Origin: Longitalea luteola
Lineage (GTDB): Bacteria; Bacteroidota; Bacteroidia; Chitinophagales; Chitinophagaceae
Direction: 5' to 3'
Assembly (NCBI RefSeq): GCF_017356035.1
Contig: NZ_JAFIQX010000014.1
Coordinates: forward strand, 62,001 to 126,000
DNA length: 64,000 bases
In this document: piece after piece, positions 34,883 to 42,906 of the stretch
How the letters are laid out: the number at the start of each line of letters is the position of its first letter
Position numbering within the stretch: the stretch's first letter is position 1
Program-made: the position numbers and the translations under genes
Notes under the pieces: model-generated
Databases searched by the model: none
Told to the model about the DNA's origin: nothing
Seen by the model: the letters and a program-made list of their open reading frames with translations, nothing else

Positions 34883-35173
34883 GGGTCCAAAAATAGTTGT
34901 GGACAAGAATGTGAACAAGAGCACAATTGCCCTATTTTATTTATTCGGTTTTTACCTGCCAAACTAGTAATATTCACATATCAACAGAGTATGATATACA
35001 TCTACTCTTAGTAAACTTACCCTGTATTTTCTTTTACGTATATTCCGAAATAGTATAATTTCGTAAATCTGCTATAGTATTTGTCACGAAAATTTAAGAT
35101 TTTGGGGCCCGAAAATCGAAGTAGTGTAAACAGACATTTTCAATCCCTTATCTTATTAAAAAATACAACCCGC

Positions 35174-35848
35174 ATGAAAAAACCTGACACCGAAGGCGTT
35201 ATTAAAGTAGCTATTGCCGACGACCATGCCCTGTTCAGGGCCGGCGTTCGTACCGCCCTGGCTGCTAAAAGGGACGTAGAGCTCATCGCCGAAGCCGACA
35301 ATGGCATGCAGCTCCTGAACCTGCTCAGACACATTGAACCAGACATTATTTTGCTGGACATTCAAATGCCTATCATGGATGGCATTCAAACACTGCCTGA
35401 GATCCGCAAACTTCGGCCAGAAGCTAAAGTGATCATTCTTTCCATGCACAATGATCATTCTATGATCAGCAAACTCATGGAGATCGGTGCCAATTCTTAC
35501 CTCACCAAGAACTCTGATTCGGAAACCATTTACCAGGCCATTAAAACCTGTTATGAACAGGAATTCTTTTTTAATGAGCTTACCAACAAGGCTTTACTAA
35601 CTGGTTTGCGTACTAAACGCACAGATGTAGCCGGACCACAAGATGTAAACTTATCCGAAAAAGAGATCAGGGTGCTGAAACTCATGTGTGAAGAAAAGAC
35701 CACCAAGGAAATCGCTGATATCGTAGAGATCAGCCCACGTACCGTTGAAGCCATTCGCGACAAACTCAAAACCAAAACCGGCGCCAAATCAATGGCCGGT
35801 CTGGTCATGTATGCAGTGAAAAACGGTATTATCGATCAGAACGTATGA
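35174..35848 (+). CDS. NarL/FixJ-type response regulator
   Basis: 224 aa. Receiver domain residues ~8-125: acidic pair ADDHALFRAG, phospho-acceptor Asp in IILLDIQMP near residue 61, Ser/Thr at ILSMHND, Lys in SYLTKNS. LuxR-type HTH residues ~155-215 (LSEKEIRVLKLMCEEKTTKEIA then SPRTVEAIRDKL). DNA-binding transcription regulator activated by phosphorylation; no histidine kinase is adjacent, so it is an orphan here. The frame extends to a TTG at 35081 but the ATG at 35174 starts the receiver domain correctly. Followed by a strong terminator, so it is monocistronic. Confidence 0.93.
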   Translation: MKKPDTEGVIKVAIADDHALFRAGVRTALAAKRDVELIAEADNGMQLLNLLRHIEPDIILLDIQMPIMDGIQTLPEIRKLRPEAKVIILSMHNDHSMISKLMEIGANSYLTKNSDSETIYQAIKTCYEQEFFFNELTNKALLTGLRTKRTDVAGPQDVNLSEKEIRVLKLMCEEKTTKEIADIVEISPRTVEAIRDKLKTKTGAKSMAGLVMYAVKNGIIDQNV

Positions 35849-35896
35849 ATGATTTAAGTTCATCAGTAGCGTAGTTCCATCAGTCAAAACGTCTGT

Positions 35897-35931
35897 AAAT
35901 CCGTTCCGGTAAACCGGAACGGATTTTTTTT
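35897..35931 (+). terminator. Strong intrinsic terminator
   Basis: AAATCCGTTCCGG pairs perfectly with CCGGAACGGATTT around a TAAA loop, followed by a T run, 48 nt after the response regulator stop. Confidence 0.9.
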
Positions 35932-36058
35932 GACTTAATGCGGCTACTTCGTTTGTGACTGCTCCCGCAACTTATTACACCGAACGCATCTGGTTTAACT
36001 TTTTTGCCGGCTCCTGGCTACCCCGGGGCCGGGTTTGCTTTTGGTCTTCTTCTCTAAT

Positions 36059-36245
36059 ATCTCGTACATGTCCCGTATATGTTCCGTACATGTCTCGTAT
36101 ATAAGCCGTCCCTTTAAAGGTACGGGACATGTACGAGAAACTAATGAAAGACCTACCTGACAATAAGGAGTCATTACAGGCCCAGATACGAATCAGATAC
36201 GAATCAGATACGAATCAAACACGGATCAGATACGGCCCAGGTACG
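36059..36245. repeat. Inverted repeat plus 11-bp tandem repeat upstream of the aminotransferase gene
   Basis: CTCGTACATGTCCCGTA (36061-36077) is exactly complementary to 36121-36137, and a third related copy lies at 36083-36101. Further on, cagatacgaat (11 bp) is repeated 3-5 times from 36184 to 36240. The area extends the downstream ORF artificially to 36129. Apart from this, the gap 35932-36302 shows no gene. Confidence 0.7.
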
Positions 36246-36302
36246 CTTCGTTCCAGCCCAATTGCGTATTGTTTTGTTGCATTCTTTCCAGAACTTCACC
36301 CC

Positions 36303-37145
36303 ATGAACACCTGGTTGTTTTACAATGAAGCAATTATCCCCGCAGACACGCCCATCATTACAGCGGGCAGCCGGGGGCTCCGGTTTGGCGATGGACTATT
36401 CGAGACCATTAAAGTAGTTAATGGAAAAATGCCCCTGTTCGACCTGCATATCGAAAGAATGAACCAGGGCCTGAACTTACTGAACATAACACTGCCCGAT
36501 CATTATACACCCGATTATCTTACCCAGATCATTCTTGACCTGTATAACCGCAATAATATACCGGGTGCGGCCCGGGTACGGATCACTATTTTCAGGGGCA
36601 ACGGCACCTTGTTCGCCACGGAAGAACCACATGCCTCCATCATCATTCAGGCAGAACCACTGGCCAGCGATTACCTCGCTTTCAATGAAACGGGTTTCAC
36701 TATTGATGTTTGTCCGGTTGTACAAAAAAGTGTCGATCAGCTGGCGAACCTGAAATCGAACAATTACCTGCCCTATGTAATAGCAGCACAATATGCCCGG
36801 CAACATCAATTAAATGAGTGCCTGGTGCTGAACACCCATAACCGCATCTGTGATGGCACTATTTCCAATATCTTCCGCATTCATCAGAACAGTATTTATA
36901 CCCCACCCCTGTCGGAAGGCGGTGTGGCCGGCGTTATGCGAAAATATTTATTGACGGCCCTGTCAAAAGCCGGCTATGCTGTTCATGAAAAAATATGTAC
37001 GCCCGATGAACTCGAGGCCGCCAATGAGGTATTTCTAACCAATGCCTTGTATGGCATACGGTGGGTAGCAAGATTCAGGAACAAAATGTATACAAATAAG
37101 CTGGTTGCAGAATTGCATCAAAAGGTTGAGCAGTTAACCAGTTAA
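36303..37145 (+). CDS. Class IV aminotransferase (PabC / branched-chain-type fold)
   Basis: 280 aa, PLP-dependent. The motif GSRGLRFGDGLFETIKV near residues 20-36 and LKSNNYLPYVIAAQYA near 155 with the PLP-binding Lys identify the class IV fold shared by 4-amino-4-deoxychorismate lyase, D-alanine and branched-chain aminotransferases; GTISNIFRI (~195) and the late FLTNALYGIRWV segment also fit. By length and the lack of the long BCAT N-terminus it is more like a PabC-type lyase than IlvE, but this is not certain. No pabA/pabB is nearby. The start at 36303 (MNTWLFYNEA) is chosen because the upstream frame is repeat sequence. Confidence 0.85.
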   Translation: MNTWLFYNEAIIPADTPIITAGSRGLRFGDGLFETIKVVNGKMPLFDLHIERMNQGLNLLNITLPDHYTPDYLTQIILDLYNRNNIPGAARVRITIFRGNGTLFATEEPHASIIIQAEPLASDYLAFNETGFTIDVCPVVQKSVDQLANLKSNNYLPYVIAAQYARQHQLNECLVLNTHNRICDGTISNIFRIHQNSIYTPPLSEGGVAGVMRKYLLTALSKAGYAVHEKICTPDELEAANEVFLTNALYGIRWVARFRNKMYTNKLVAELHQKVEQLTS

Positions 37146-37165
37146 CTGGTTAACTGGTTAACTTG
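37128..37165. repeat. 8-bp period repeat (ggttaact words)
   Basis: gttaaccagttaactggttaactggttaac overlaps the 3' end of the aminotransferase gene. A ccagttaac copy also lies in the first codons of the photolyase gene (37205-37213). Confidence 0.6.
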
Positions 37166-37198
37166 CCACCAAACGACCTGAACCCAAAAAAATAGTTT

Positions 37199-38503
37199 AT
37201 CGCACCAGTTAACGTCTTCTGGTTTCGCCGCGATCTGCGGTTACACGACAATGCAGGATTATACCATGCCTTAAAAAGCAATAATCCCGTATTGCCCATA
37301 TTCATTTTTGATACTGATATCCTTGACCAGTTGCCATCAAAAACCGATCGCCGTGTTGAATTTATTCATACGACGCTTCAGCAGCTTCAACAACAATTAC
37401 AGCAACTGGGATCAACATTGGTAGTCTGCCACGATACGCCACTCAATGCATTCAAAAAGCTGCTTCAACAATACCCCGTTGAAAAAGTGTTCACCAATCA
37501 CGATTATGAACCGTATGCCCGGGAACGGGATGAACGCATTGCAGCATTCCTGCAACAATATAACATTTCATTCCATACCTGTAAAGACCAGGTCATCTTT
37601 GAAAAAAACGAAGTGGTAAAAGATGATAACAGGCCATATACCGTGTTCACCCCTTACAGCAGGAAATGGCGCGCCAGGTTGAATGACTTCTATATCAAAA
37701 GCTATCCCACTGAGAACTATACCAATCATTTTCACCAACAGGCAGCGGAACAGCTGCCTTCATTGCAAGCAATAGGCTTTACGCAAACGAATGCCGCTTT
37801 TCCGCCTGCTACTATTGATAACGGCATTATTGAACAATATCATAAACAGCGCGATTTCCCGGCTATTGAGGGCACGAGTCATGTAGGCGTACATCTTCGC
37901 TTTGGCACTATCAGTGTGCGGCAACTGGCGCAAAAAGCCGTGCAGCTCAATGAAACCTTCCTGGGTGAACTGATCTGGCGTGATTTCTTTCAAATGATCC
38001 TCTGGCATTTTCCGCATGTGGGCGCCGGAAAGGCCTTTAAAGCTGAATACGACTTCATTCAATGGCGCAATAATGAAGATGAGTTTGCGCGCTGGTGCGA
38101 AGGTTATACGGGCTACCCCATTGTAGATGCAGGCATGCGCGAGTTGAATAACACCGGCTTCATGCATAACCGGGTTCGTATGATCACCGCATCCTTTCTG
38201 GCCAAACATTTACTGATCGACTGGCGATGGGGCGAGGCGTATTTTGCAGAAAAGCTCCTCGATTATGAACTGGCCAGCAACAATGGCAACTGTCAATGGG
38301 CAGCCGGTTGTGGTTGCGATGCAGTGCCTTATTTCCGCATTTTCAATCCATATTTACAGGCCAAAAAATATGATCCGGAGCTGAAGTATATCAGGAAGTG
38401 GGTACCCGAATTTGAAGAGCTCAGCTACCCCCGGCCGATAGTTGATCATGAAATGGCGCGCAAGCGTTGCCTGGAAACCTATAAAAAGGCACTCAAGCGC
38501 TAA
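37199..38503 (+). CDS. phrB: Deoxyribodipyrimidine photolyase (CPD photolyase), start codon not canonical
   Basis: Light-driven repair of pyrimidine dimers with FAD. The N-terminal family motif FWFRRDLRLHDN begins at 37217. C-terminal FAD domain motifs: ELIWRDFFQMILWHFP, WCEGYTGYPIVDAGMREL, MHNRVRMITASFLAKHLLIDWRWGE, ASNNGNCQWAAGCGCD and YFRIFNP, typical of class I CPD photolyases. From the in-frame TAG at 37193 to the motif there is no ATG, GTG or TTG; the codons are TTT ATC GCA CCA GTT. The first standard start (TTG, 37292) would remove the conserved motif. ATC at 37199 occupies the expected Met position. The 3' end overlaps the convergent phosphotransferase gene by 4 bp. Confidence 0.9.
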   Translation: MAPVNVFWFRRDLRLHDNAGLYHALKSNNPVLPIFIFDTDILDQLPSKTDRRVEFIHTTLQQLQQQLQQLGSTLVVCHDTPLNAFKKLLQQYPVEKVFTNHDYEPYARERDERIAAFLQQYNISFHTCKDQVIFEKNEVVKDDNRPYTVFTPYSRKWRARLNDFYIKSYPTENYTNHFHQQAAEQLPSLQAIGFTQTNAAFPPATIDNGIIEQYHKQRDFPAIEGTSHVGVHLRFGTISVRQLAQKAVQLNETFLGELIWRDFFQMILWHFPHVGAGKAFKAEYDFIQWRNNEDEFARWCEGYTGYPIVDAGMRELNNTGFMHNRVRMITASFLAKHLLIDWRWGEAYFAEKLLDYELASNNGNCQWAAGCGCDAVPYFRIFNPYLQAKKYDPELKYIRKWVPEFEELSYPRPIVDHEMARKRCLETYKKALKR

Positions 38504-39498
38504 CCCTCAAAAGGCGGCAGCTGGTGGTGCTCATATAATCTTTTAACGAAAACATTGATATACCGCTTCAGGTAGTTCTCATTAAGGTATGAGTTGGTCC
38601 AGTTTTCAAAGCGGCTGCACTGCACCCCGAGATAAAATATATACAAGCCCACACTGGCAAACGGGATCAATTGTTTTTCAGCTTCCGGAACAGGCGTAAT
38701 GGATTCATAACCCTTATAGAAGCTTTCCAGCTTTCGCTGAAAAGGTTCCGGCTCTCTTTCGGTGTTCACTAACTGCAGCACGTAATAAGCAATATCGAGC
38801 AGCAGCCAGCCATTGCCGCAAAAATCAAAATCAAAGAGGGTGATGTCTTCGTTGTTATAAATGTGCAGGTTGTCGAACCAGATGTCGAGGTGAACAACCC
38901 CTTTTCGCAGCAGGTGAACCGGCGCATTTAAAAAACTGCGCAATACCTGCTTCTGCGCATGTTGCATAAAACGCATTTCTTCCGTTTCCAGATCAATGTA
39001 TTGCCTGATCAATTGAAAGGGATCGGTCAGCAATACCTTGTGATCATACTTCACCCGCTGCACGGGCAGATCCCTGGTAATTGTATGCATGCGGGCCATG
39101 ATGGCGCCCAGTTTACAATGAAGCGCTTCGGAATAATTCATCACCTTCTCCCCTTTTGCATACGAGAACAACACGGCAAAACGTATTCCTTCAGGCGCCG
39201 GGATCTGTTGAATGCGATTACCCTGCTGATCCGGCAGGGCATAAGACACCGGAATATCATTTTCCTGTAACAACTGTAACAGCCTGATCTCCTCTGCTAT
39301 TTCCGTCTCAGACCGCCAGTGTAAACTATAGATCCTGAATACATACTTATGCATACCATCGGTTACCAGGTAGGCATGATTGATAGCTGCCCGTATTAAA
39401 CGGCAGGTGGTCGCTGTACCCAAACCATATTGTTGTTGCAGGTAGACAGCTAAATGTGTTGCCGACAGCGTGGAACACACAACGGGAAAAGGTTGCAT
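38500..39498 (-). CDS. Aminoglycoside/choline-kinase-like phosphotransferase
   Basis: 332 aa of the APH/choline kinase/homoserine kinase superfamily (PF01636). The catalytic loop GVVHLDIWFDNLHI near residue 200-213 has the Brenner-type HxDxxxxN, and TLFDFDFCGNGWLLLDIAYYVL supplies the DFD metal site. N-terminal lobe: THLAVYLQQQYGL and TDGMHKYVFRIYSLHWRSE with a likely ATP Lys/Arg. Substrate not predictable; resistance function should not be assumed. Convergent with photolyase (4-bp overlap of stop codons). Confidence 0.8.
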   Translation of the reverse strand: MQPFPVVCSTLSATHLAVYLQQQYGLGTATTCRLIRAAINHAYLVTDGMHKYVFRIYSLHWRSETEIAEEIRLLQLLQENDIPVSYALPDQQGNRIQQIPAPEGIRFAVLFSYAKGEKVMNYSEALHCKLGAIMARMHTITRDLPVQRVKYDHKVLLTDPFQLIRQYIDLETEEMRFMQHAQKQVLRSFLNAPVHLLRKGVVHLDIWFDNLHIYNNEDITLFDFDFCGNGWLLLDIAYYVLQLVNTEREPEPFQRKLESFYKGYESITPVPEAEKQLIPFASVGLYIFYLGVQCSRFENWTNSYLNENYLKRYINVFVKRLYEHHQLPPFEG

Positions 39499-39673
39499 AG
39501 ATGATTAATTTTTAATATCAGCGAATTGGAAAAACAAACCTGAAGAACAGGTATTGGCAGAGGCTGATAAAGAAAGGGCAGCATGCAGAAGTGACCGGCT
39601 TAGCGGCGTCCGGAATGTAAACCGGACTGCGAAGATAATAACAGTTAGTTACTGACAAAAATCGTTTTTTCGA

Positions 39674-39681
39674 TAGCTTTG
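39674..39681 (+). promoter_or_regulatory. -7 box of the ECF41 gene (TAGCTTTG)
   Basis: Exact TAnnTTTG match, 21 nt before the ATG at 39703. No good -33 box is seen. Confidence 0.5.
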
Positions 39682-39702
39682 TTCAGCATTTTTATAATAG
39701 AA

Positions 39703-40560
39703 ATGGAAATAACTACCGAAGTCCTGGAACTGCGTCCATATCTTTTCAAGATAGCGTACAGTATGCTTGGTGAAGTTGAAGAAGCCGAGGATATCGTGCA
39801 GGACGTATATGAAAAATGGTTAGCTGCTGAAAATGTAAGAACGCCTAAGGCCTATATGGCACGAATGACCGTAAACAAAAGCATAAAACGGCTCAATGAA
39901 TTGAAAGTGTTCAGGGAAACCTATACCGGCACATGGCTGCCTGAACCATATATTAGTTTTGAAGTTACTGCTACTGAGATACCAACAATAGAATATGGCC
40001 TGCTTTTCCTTCTTGAAAAGCTTAATCCGGTAGAACGGGCGGTATTCATATTACGGGAAAGCTTTTCAGAAGATTATAGTTACATAGCAGCATTAACCGG
40101 ACTGTCAACAGACAACTGCCGCCAAACCTTACACCGTTCCTATGAGAAACTTGGCCGTAATCCGCAGACAAAAGTGAATCCAGCAAATTACCATAACCTG
40201 GTAGAAGCTTATCTGCAATCAGTTTTGAATCAGGACCGGTCTTCATTAGAACAGATCCTGCGCCACGATATCGAATTGTACAGTGATGGCGGTGGCAAAC
40301 GCAGTACAGCCATTAAACCGCTCTTTGGTTTGGAAAAAGTGCAAAAATTCCTCTTCGGTGTAATACAGCTTTTGAGAGAGCAGATCGATGAATATGAATA
40401 TAGGCCTGCCTTTGTAAACGGAGTACCAGCACTGCTGATACTCCGCAAGGCCGATAAAGAACTGGATTCTATCCAATATTTCGAATGGGAGAACAACGCT
40501 ATGGCCCGTTTGTTATTGGTAAGAAATCCTGATAAGCTAAAGATCAGAGCAGCATTATGA
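39703..40560 (+). CDS. ECF41-family RNA polymerase sigma factor
   Basis: 285 aa. Sigma region 2 (LRPYLFKIAYSMLGEVEEAEDIVQDVYEKW) and region 4 (LNPVERAVFILRESFSEDYSYIAALTG) are followed by a C-terminal SnoaL-like domain. The ECF41 hallmarks are all present: the linker motif WLPEP near residue 78, DGGGK near 194, and NPDKL at the C-terminus. In this family the C-terminal extension replaces an anti-sigma factor by modulating polymerase binding. ECF41 genes are known to neighbour carboxymuconolactone decarboxylase, oxidoreductase or epimerase (COE) genes; the next gene is such a CMD-family protein. Start at 39703 chosen over an ATG-like upstream start (39679) because region 2 begins there. Confidence 0.94.
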   Translation: MEITTEVLELRPYLFKIAYSMLGEVEEAEDIVQDVYEKWLAAENVRTPKAYMARMTVNKSIKRLNELKVFRETYTGTWLPEPYISFEVTATEIPTIEYGLLFLLEKLNPVERAVFILRESFSEDYSYIAALTGLSTDNCRQTLHRSYEKLGRNPQTKVNPANYHNLVEAYLQSVLNQDRSSLEQILRHDIELYSDGGGKRSTAIKPLFGLEKVQKFLFGVIQLLREQIDEYEYRPAFVNGVPALLILRKADKELDSIQYFEWENNAMARLLLVRNPDKLKIRAAL

Positions 40561-41127
40561 TGCTTTTTGCGCTTTTCTCATTTTAGCTATATCACACAAC
40601 ATATCTGAATGAACGTTTAGCCCTATGTTCGAGATGTTATAATAAAATTCAGTGGCTACTATCCAAATGATCTCACATATCGAGCGCTCATTATAATGTT
40701 TGGCCAGTTCGTCAAACAATTCCTTTTCCATTTTACGGTCACGGGTCAGGCGGGTGACAAAATCCAACAGCACTTTTTCCTTTTTAGTAAAAAGGCTGCT
40801 TGTTTCATACTTATACAGCTCATCGAATTTTGCCTGATCCATAGAAGCCTCAATGGTTTTCGCCCGCCCGATATCGATACAAAAAAGACAAACATTAATT
40901 TCTGCCACTTTCTGCCGAACAAGCATAACAGTTTCCGCCGGCAACTGTAACTTGTTATCCAGCTGGCTGATCTTTCCTGTAAATGCAACAAAACTGAAAG
41001 GCAACCTGGCAGCCATTACTTTTAATGGCGTCATTACCTTGCCTATTTTCTTTTTAGAATAGAAATAAAGAAATTTTCCAATTAAGCCTTTAGGCTTTTC
41101 AACAGGGGTAAGAAATGGAATGTCCAT
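40555..41127 (-). CDS. Carboxymuconolactone decarboxylase (AhpD-like) family protein
   Basis: 190 aa, start ATG at 41127 (a TTG two codons upstream extends the frame). The AhpD/CMD fold is marked by VAEINVCLFCIDIGRA with a CxxC pair and by the helical ERSICEIIWIVATEFYYNIS segment. Family members are peroxidase-like or decarboxylase-like enzymes acting on thiols or aromatic rings. It is the typical regulated partner of ECF41 sigma factors, but here it is convergent, and the two stop ends overlap by 3 nt, so it is not in an operon with the sigma gene. Its promoter would be at the right side of the gene. Confidence 0.88.
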   Translation of the reverse strand: MDIPFLTPVEKPKGLIGKFLYFYSKKKIGKVMTPLKVMAARLPFSFVAFTGKISQLDNKLQLPAETVMLVRQKVAEINVCLFCIDIGRAKTIEASMDQAKFDELYKYETSSLFTKKEKVLLDFVTRLTRDRKMEKELFDELAKHYNERSICEIIWIVATEFYYNISNIGLNVHSDMLCDIAKMRKAQKAS

Positions 41128-41217
41128 ATACAATTATTTTGTTCTTACCTATGATCTCGGAATAGCTGTTTTGTGACAAGACTGGGTGAATAATTTTTAA
41201 AAATTATTCTGAAAAAG

Positions 41218-41255
41218 AAAAAAGGGCTGCCTTGCTTTAGAAGACAGCCCTGGTA
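41218..41255. terminator. Intrinsic terminator
   Basis: AGGGCTGCC and GACAGCCCT pair around a short loop, with a T run on the minus-strand side, serving the lipoprotein gene at 41356-41811. The adjacent gtaaatttactatgc (41251-41265) is nearly the reverse complement of a segment at 34522-34537. Confidence 0.65.
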
Positions 41256-41355
41256 AATTTACTATGCTGAGGCTCTCTGGCCGGCATTTTTGACGCGTTT
41301 GACACTTGCCAGCATCGTGAAGCAGGCAACGCATAGCCGGGATAAAATGTTTTTT

Positions 41356-41811
41356 TTAATGCTGCGCCATTCTGTTGGCGGTACTGCGCAGTTTATAATA
41401 GTAATCGTCGATACCCTGACCCGACCTGAGCGTTAGAGCAGAACCGTAATGATCGGTTTCATCGGCATAGGTAACACAGGCCTTGTCGTATTTGCTGCCC
41501 GACGCCCGTGATGAAAACCAGGCCTGCAGAATAACGTCGTCCTTACTTACATATATGATCTGACCGGTAGAATCGCATTTGATCTTTTGTTTAGCATCAC
41601 GTTTACCATTGATCAGCTCTTTGTAGATATTAATTTCAGATGGATCGGTAATGGTTTCAGCCAGCGTGTCGCCATGGTTAAAGAATTTCAGCTGGATCTT
41701 ATCCACATCCTTTAACAGGTCTGCAAAATATTTTTTGCCTTTCTCTTTGTGGGAAATGTTACTGCAGGAAACCAGTGTTAACAAGGCGAAACCAAGGGAA
41801 ACATTTTTCAT
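41356..41811 (-). CDS. Small hypothetical lipoprotein
   Basis: 151 aa starting at MKNVSLGFAL with lipobox TLVSC (Cys16). The frame is open for 11 codons upstream, but the lipoprotein signal fixes the start. The mature part has a short helical start (KEKGKKYFADLLKDVDKIQLKF) and beta segments with a KDDVILQAWFSS turn and YADETDHYGSAL. I do not recognise a family; it looks like small Bacteroidota-specific lipoproteins. It is in the same direction as mqnD, mqnB and S41 but has its own terminator. Confidence 0.7.
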   Translation of the reverse strand: MKNVSLGFALLTLVSCSNISHKEKGKKYFADLLKDVDKIQLKFFNHGDTLAETITDPSEINIYKELINGKRDAKQKIKCDSTGQIIYVSKDDVILQAWFSSRASGSKYDKACVTYADETDHYGSALTLRSGQGIDDYYYKLRSTANRMAQH

Positions 41812-41911
41812 ATAATTACATTTACAGTACGTATCCGCTGACACTCGCTTTACAAATCAGGCACCCGGTTCAATATATGCTTCGGGATTTTCAGCAAAGG
41901 ATATACCATAT

Positions 41912-42751
41912 TTACCGCATCTCCAAAAAGATATCCTTTTCATGGGTATGTACGTTCTTCAATTGTTTGTAAATATCCAAAAAAGTATTTACCGCCGCTT
42001 TACCATCACGTCCTAATTCCAGCGAATAGTTATTCACATACAGGTCGATGTGCTGCCGCATTACGTGCTCACTCATTTCCTGTGAATGTTGTTTTACATA
42101 ATCGGTGATCTGCGGGTAATTTTTGAATGCATATTCAAGGCTCCGTTTAATAAGGGCATCTACTTTTTGCTGCAGGGCGCTGTTGAATGTTTTCTTCATT
42201 ACAATTCCGCCGAGCGGAATAGGATTACCCGTTTGCTGTTCCCAGTATTCGCCCAGGTCAACCAGTTTATGCAATCCTTTCTGTTGATAGGTAAAGCGGT
42301 TCTCATGAATGATCACCCCTGCATCAACTTCTTCATTCAGTACGGCATCTTCGATAGCAGAGAAGATCATGAATTTCTTTTTGGCAGCCTGCGGGTATGC
42401 CAGCGAGAATAACATGTGCGCAGTAGTATGCTCACCGGGAATGGCAATGGTCATATCATTCACAGCCTTGGTATCGGCGCCTGCCTGTTTCGTTATTAAC
42501 AGCGGACCTACACCTTTTCCCAATGCGCCGCCCGCGTTCAATACAAGATATTTATCCAGCAACAGCGGCAATACACCATAGCTGATCTTGGTAACATCGA
42601 GCCTGCCCTGCAATGCCCATTCGTTAAGCGTTTGCACATCTTCAAGCACAGGTTGCACCCTGATACCTTCCGTATCGATCTTATTATTTACCAGTGCATC
42701 AAATATAAAAGTATCATTTGGACAAGGAGAGAATCCTAATGTTAGTTGCAT
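41912..42751 (-). CDS. mqnD: 1,4-dihydroxy-6-naphthoate synthase MqnD
   Basis: 279 aa. The start LTLGFSPCPNDTFIFDALV is the family signature, and GVGPLLITK, GEHTTAHMLF (~115) and VIIHENRFTY (~165) match the type II periplasmic-binding-like fold of MqnD. Works in the futalosine pathway, converting the cyclic dehypoxanthinyl futalosine into 1,4-dihydroxy-6-naphthoate, a menaquinone precursor. mqnB lies upstream on the same strand, so both are probably cotranscribed, with a 155-bp gap filled by repeats. No MqnA or MqnC gene is visible in the window. Confidence 0.93.
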   Translation of the reverse strand: MQLTLGFSPCPNDTFIFDALVNNKIDTEGIRVQPVLEDVQTLNEWALQGRLDVTKISYGVLPLLLDKYLVLNAGGALGKGVGPLLITKQAGADTKAVNDMTIAIPGEHTTAHMLFSLAYPQAAKKKFMIFSAIEDAVLNEEVDAGVIIHENRFTYQQKGLHKLVDLGEYWEQQTGNPIPLGGIVMKKTFNSALQQKVDALIKRSLEYAFKNYPQITDYVKQHSQEMSEHVMRQHIDLYVNNYSLELGRDGKAAVNTFLDIYKQLKNVHTHEKDIFLEMR

Positions 42752-42780
42752 TACTTTTCTTTATGTTGATTGTGATTCCA

Positions 42781-42890
42781 TTAATATGTTACAGGTTACA
42801 AGGTTACCGGTTTATCAGTTCCGGTCATAAGTTGCAGGGTACAGGGCTGTTTTCCCTTGCAACGTGCAACCTGCAACATGTACCGCTATC
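42781..42890. repeat. Degenerate 7-bp period repeat (gttacag/gttaccg words)
   Basis: A loose array of 7-mers between mqnB and mqnD; includes gttacaa, gttgcag and caacctg words. It may interfere with cotranscription of the two mqn genes. Confidence 0.5.
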
Positions 42891-42906
42891 TATTGTGAAC
42901 GAATAA

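Larger units (their letters stand above)
34340..35173. other. Long intergenic region with several inverted repeats, no gene found
   Basis: Over 800 bp without a credible ORF; the longest ATG frames are ~16 codons (for example 34697-34747). It contains the C5/G5 element (34446-34470), a switch-like inverted repeat set (34442-34530), a 12+5-bp inverted repeat (34769-34882) and A/T-rich sequence before the regulator gene. A small RNA or a degenerate mobile element may lie here. Confidence 0.5.

Noticed and set aside
34340-35170. Retron or CRISPR-like system in the long gap
   Set aside because: No reverse transcriptase, cas gene or regular spacer array; the inverted repeats alone do not support it.
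36129-36302. N-terminal extension of the aminotransferase frame
   Set aside because: Encoded by 11-bp tandem repeats, no family alignment; the PLP fold starts at 36303.
38500-39498. Aminoglycoside resistance gene
   Set aside because: Only the superfamily kinase fold is visible; the family includes choline, homoserine and other kinases and there is no resistance context.
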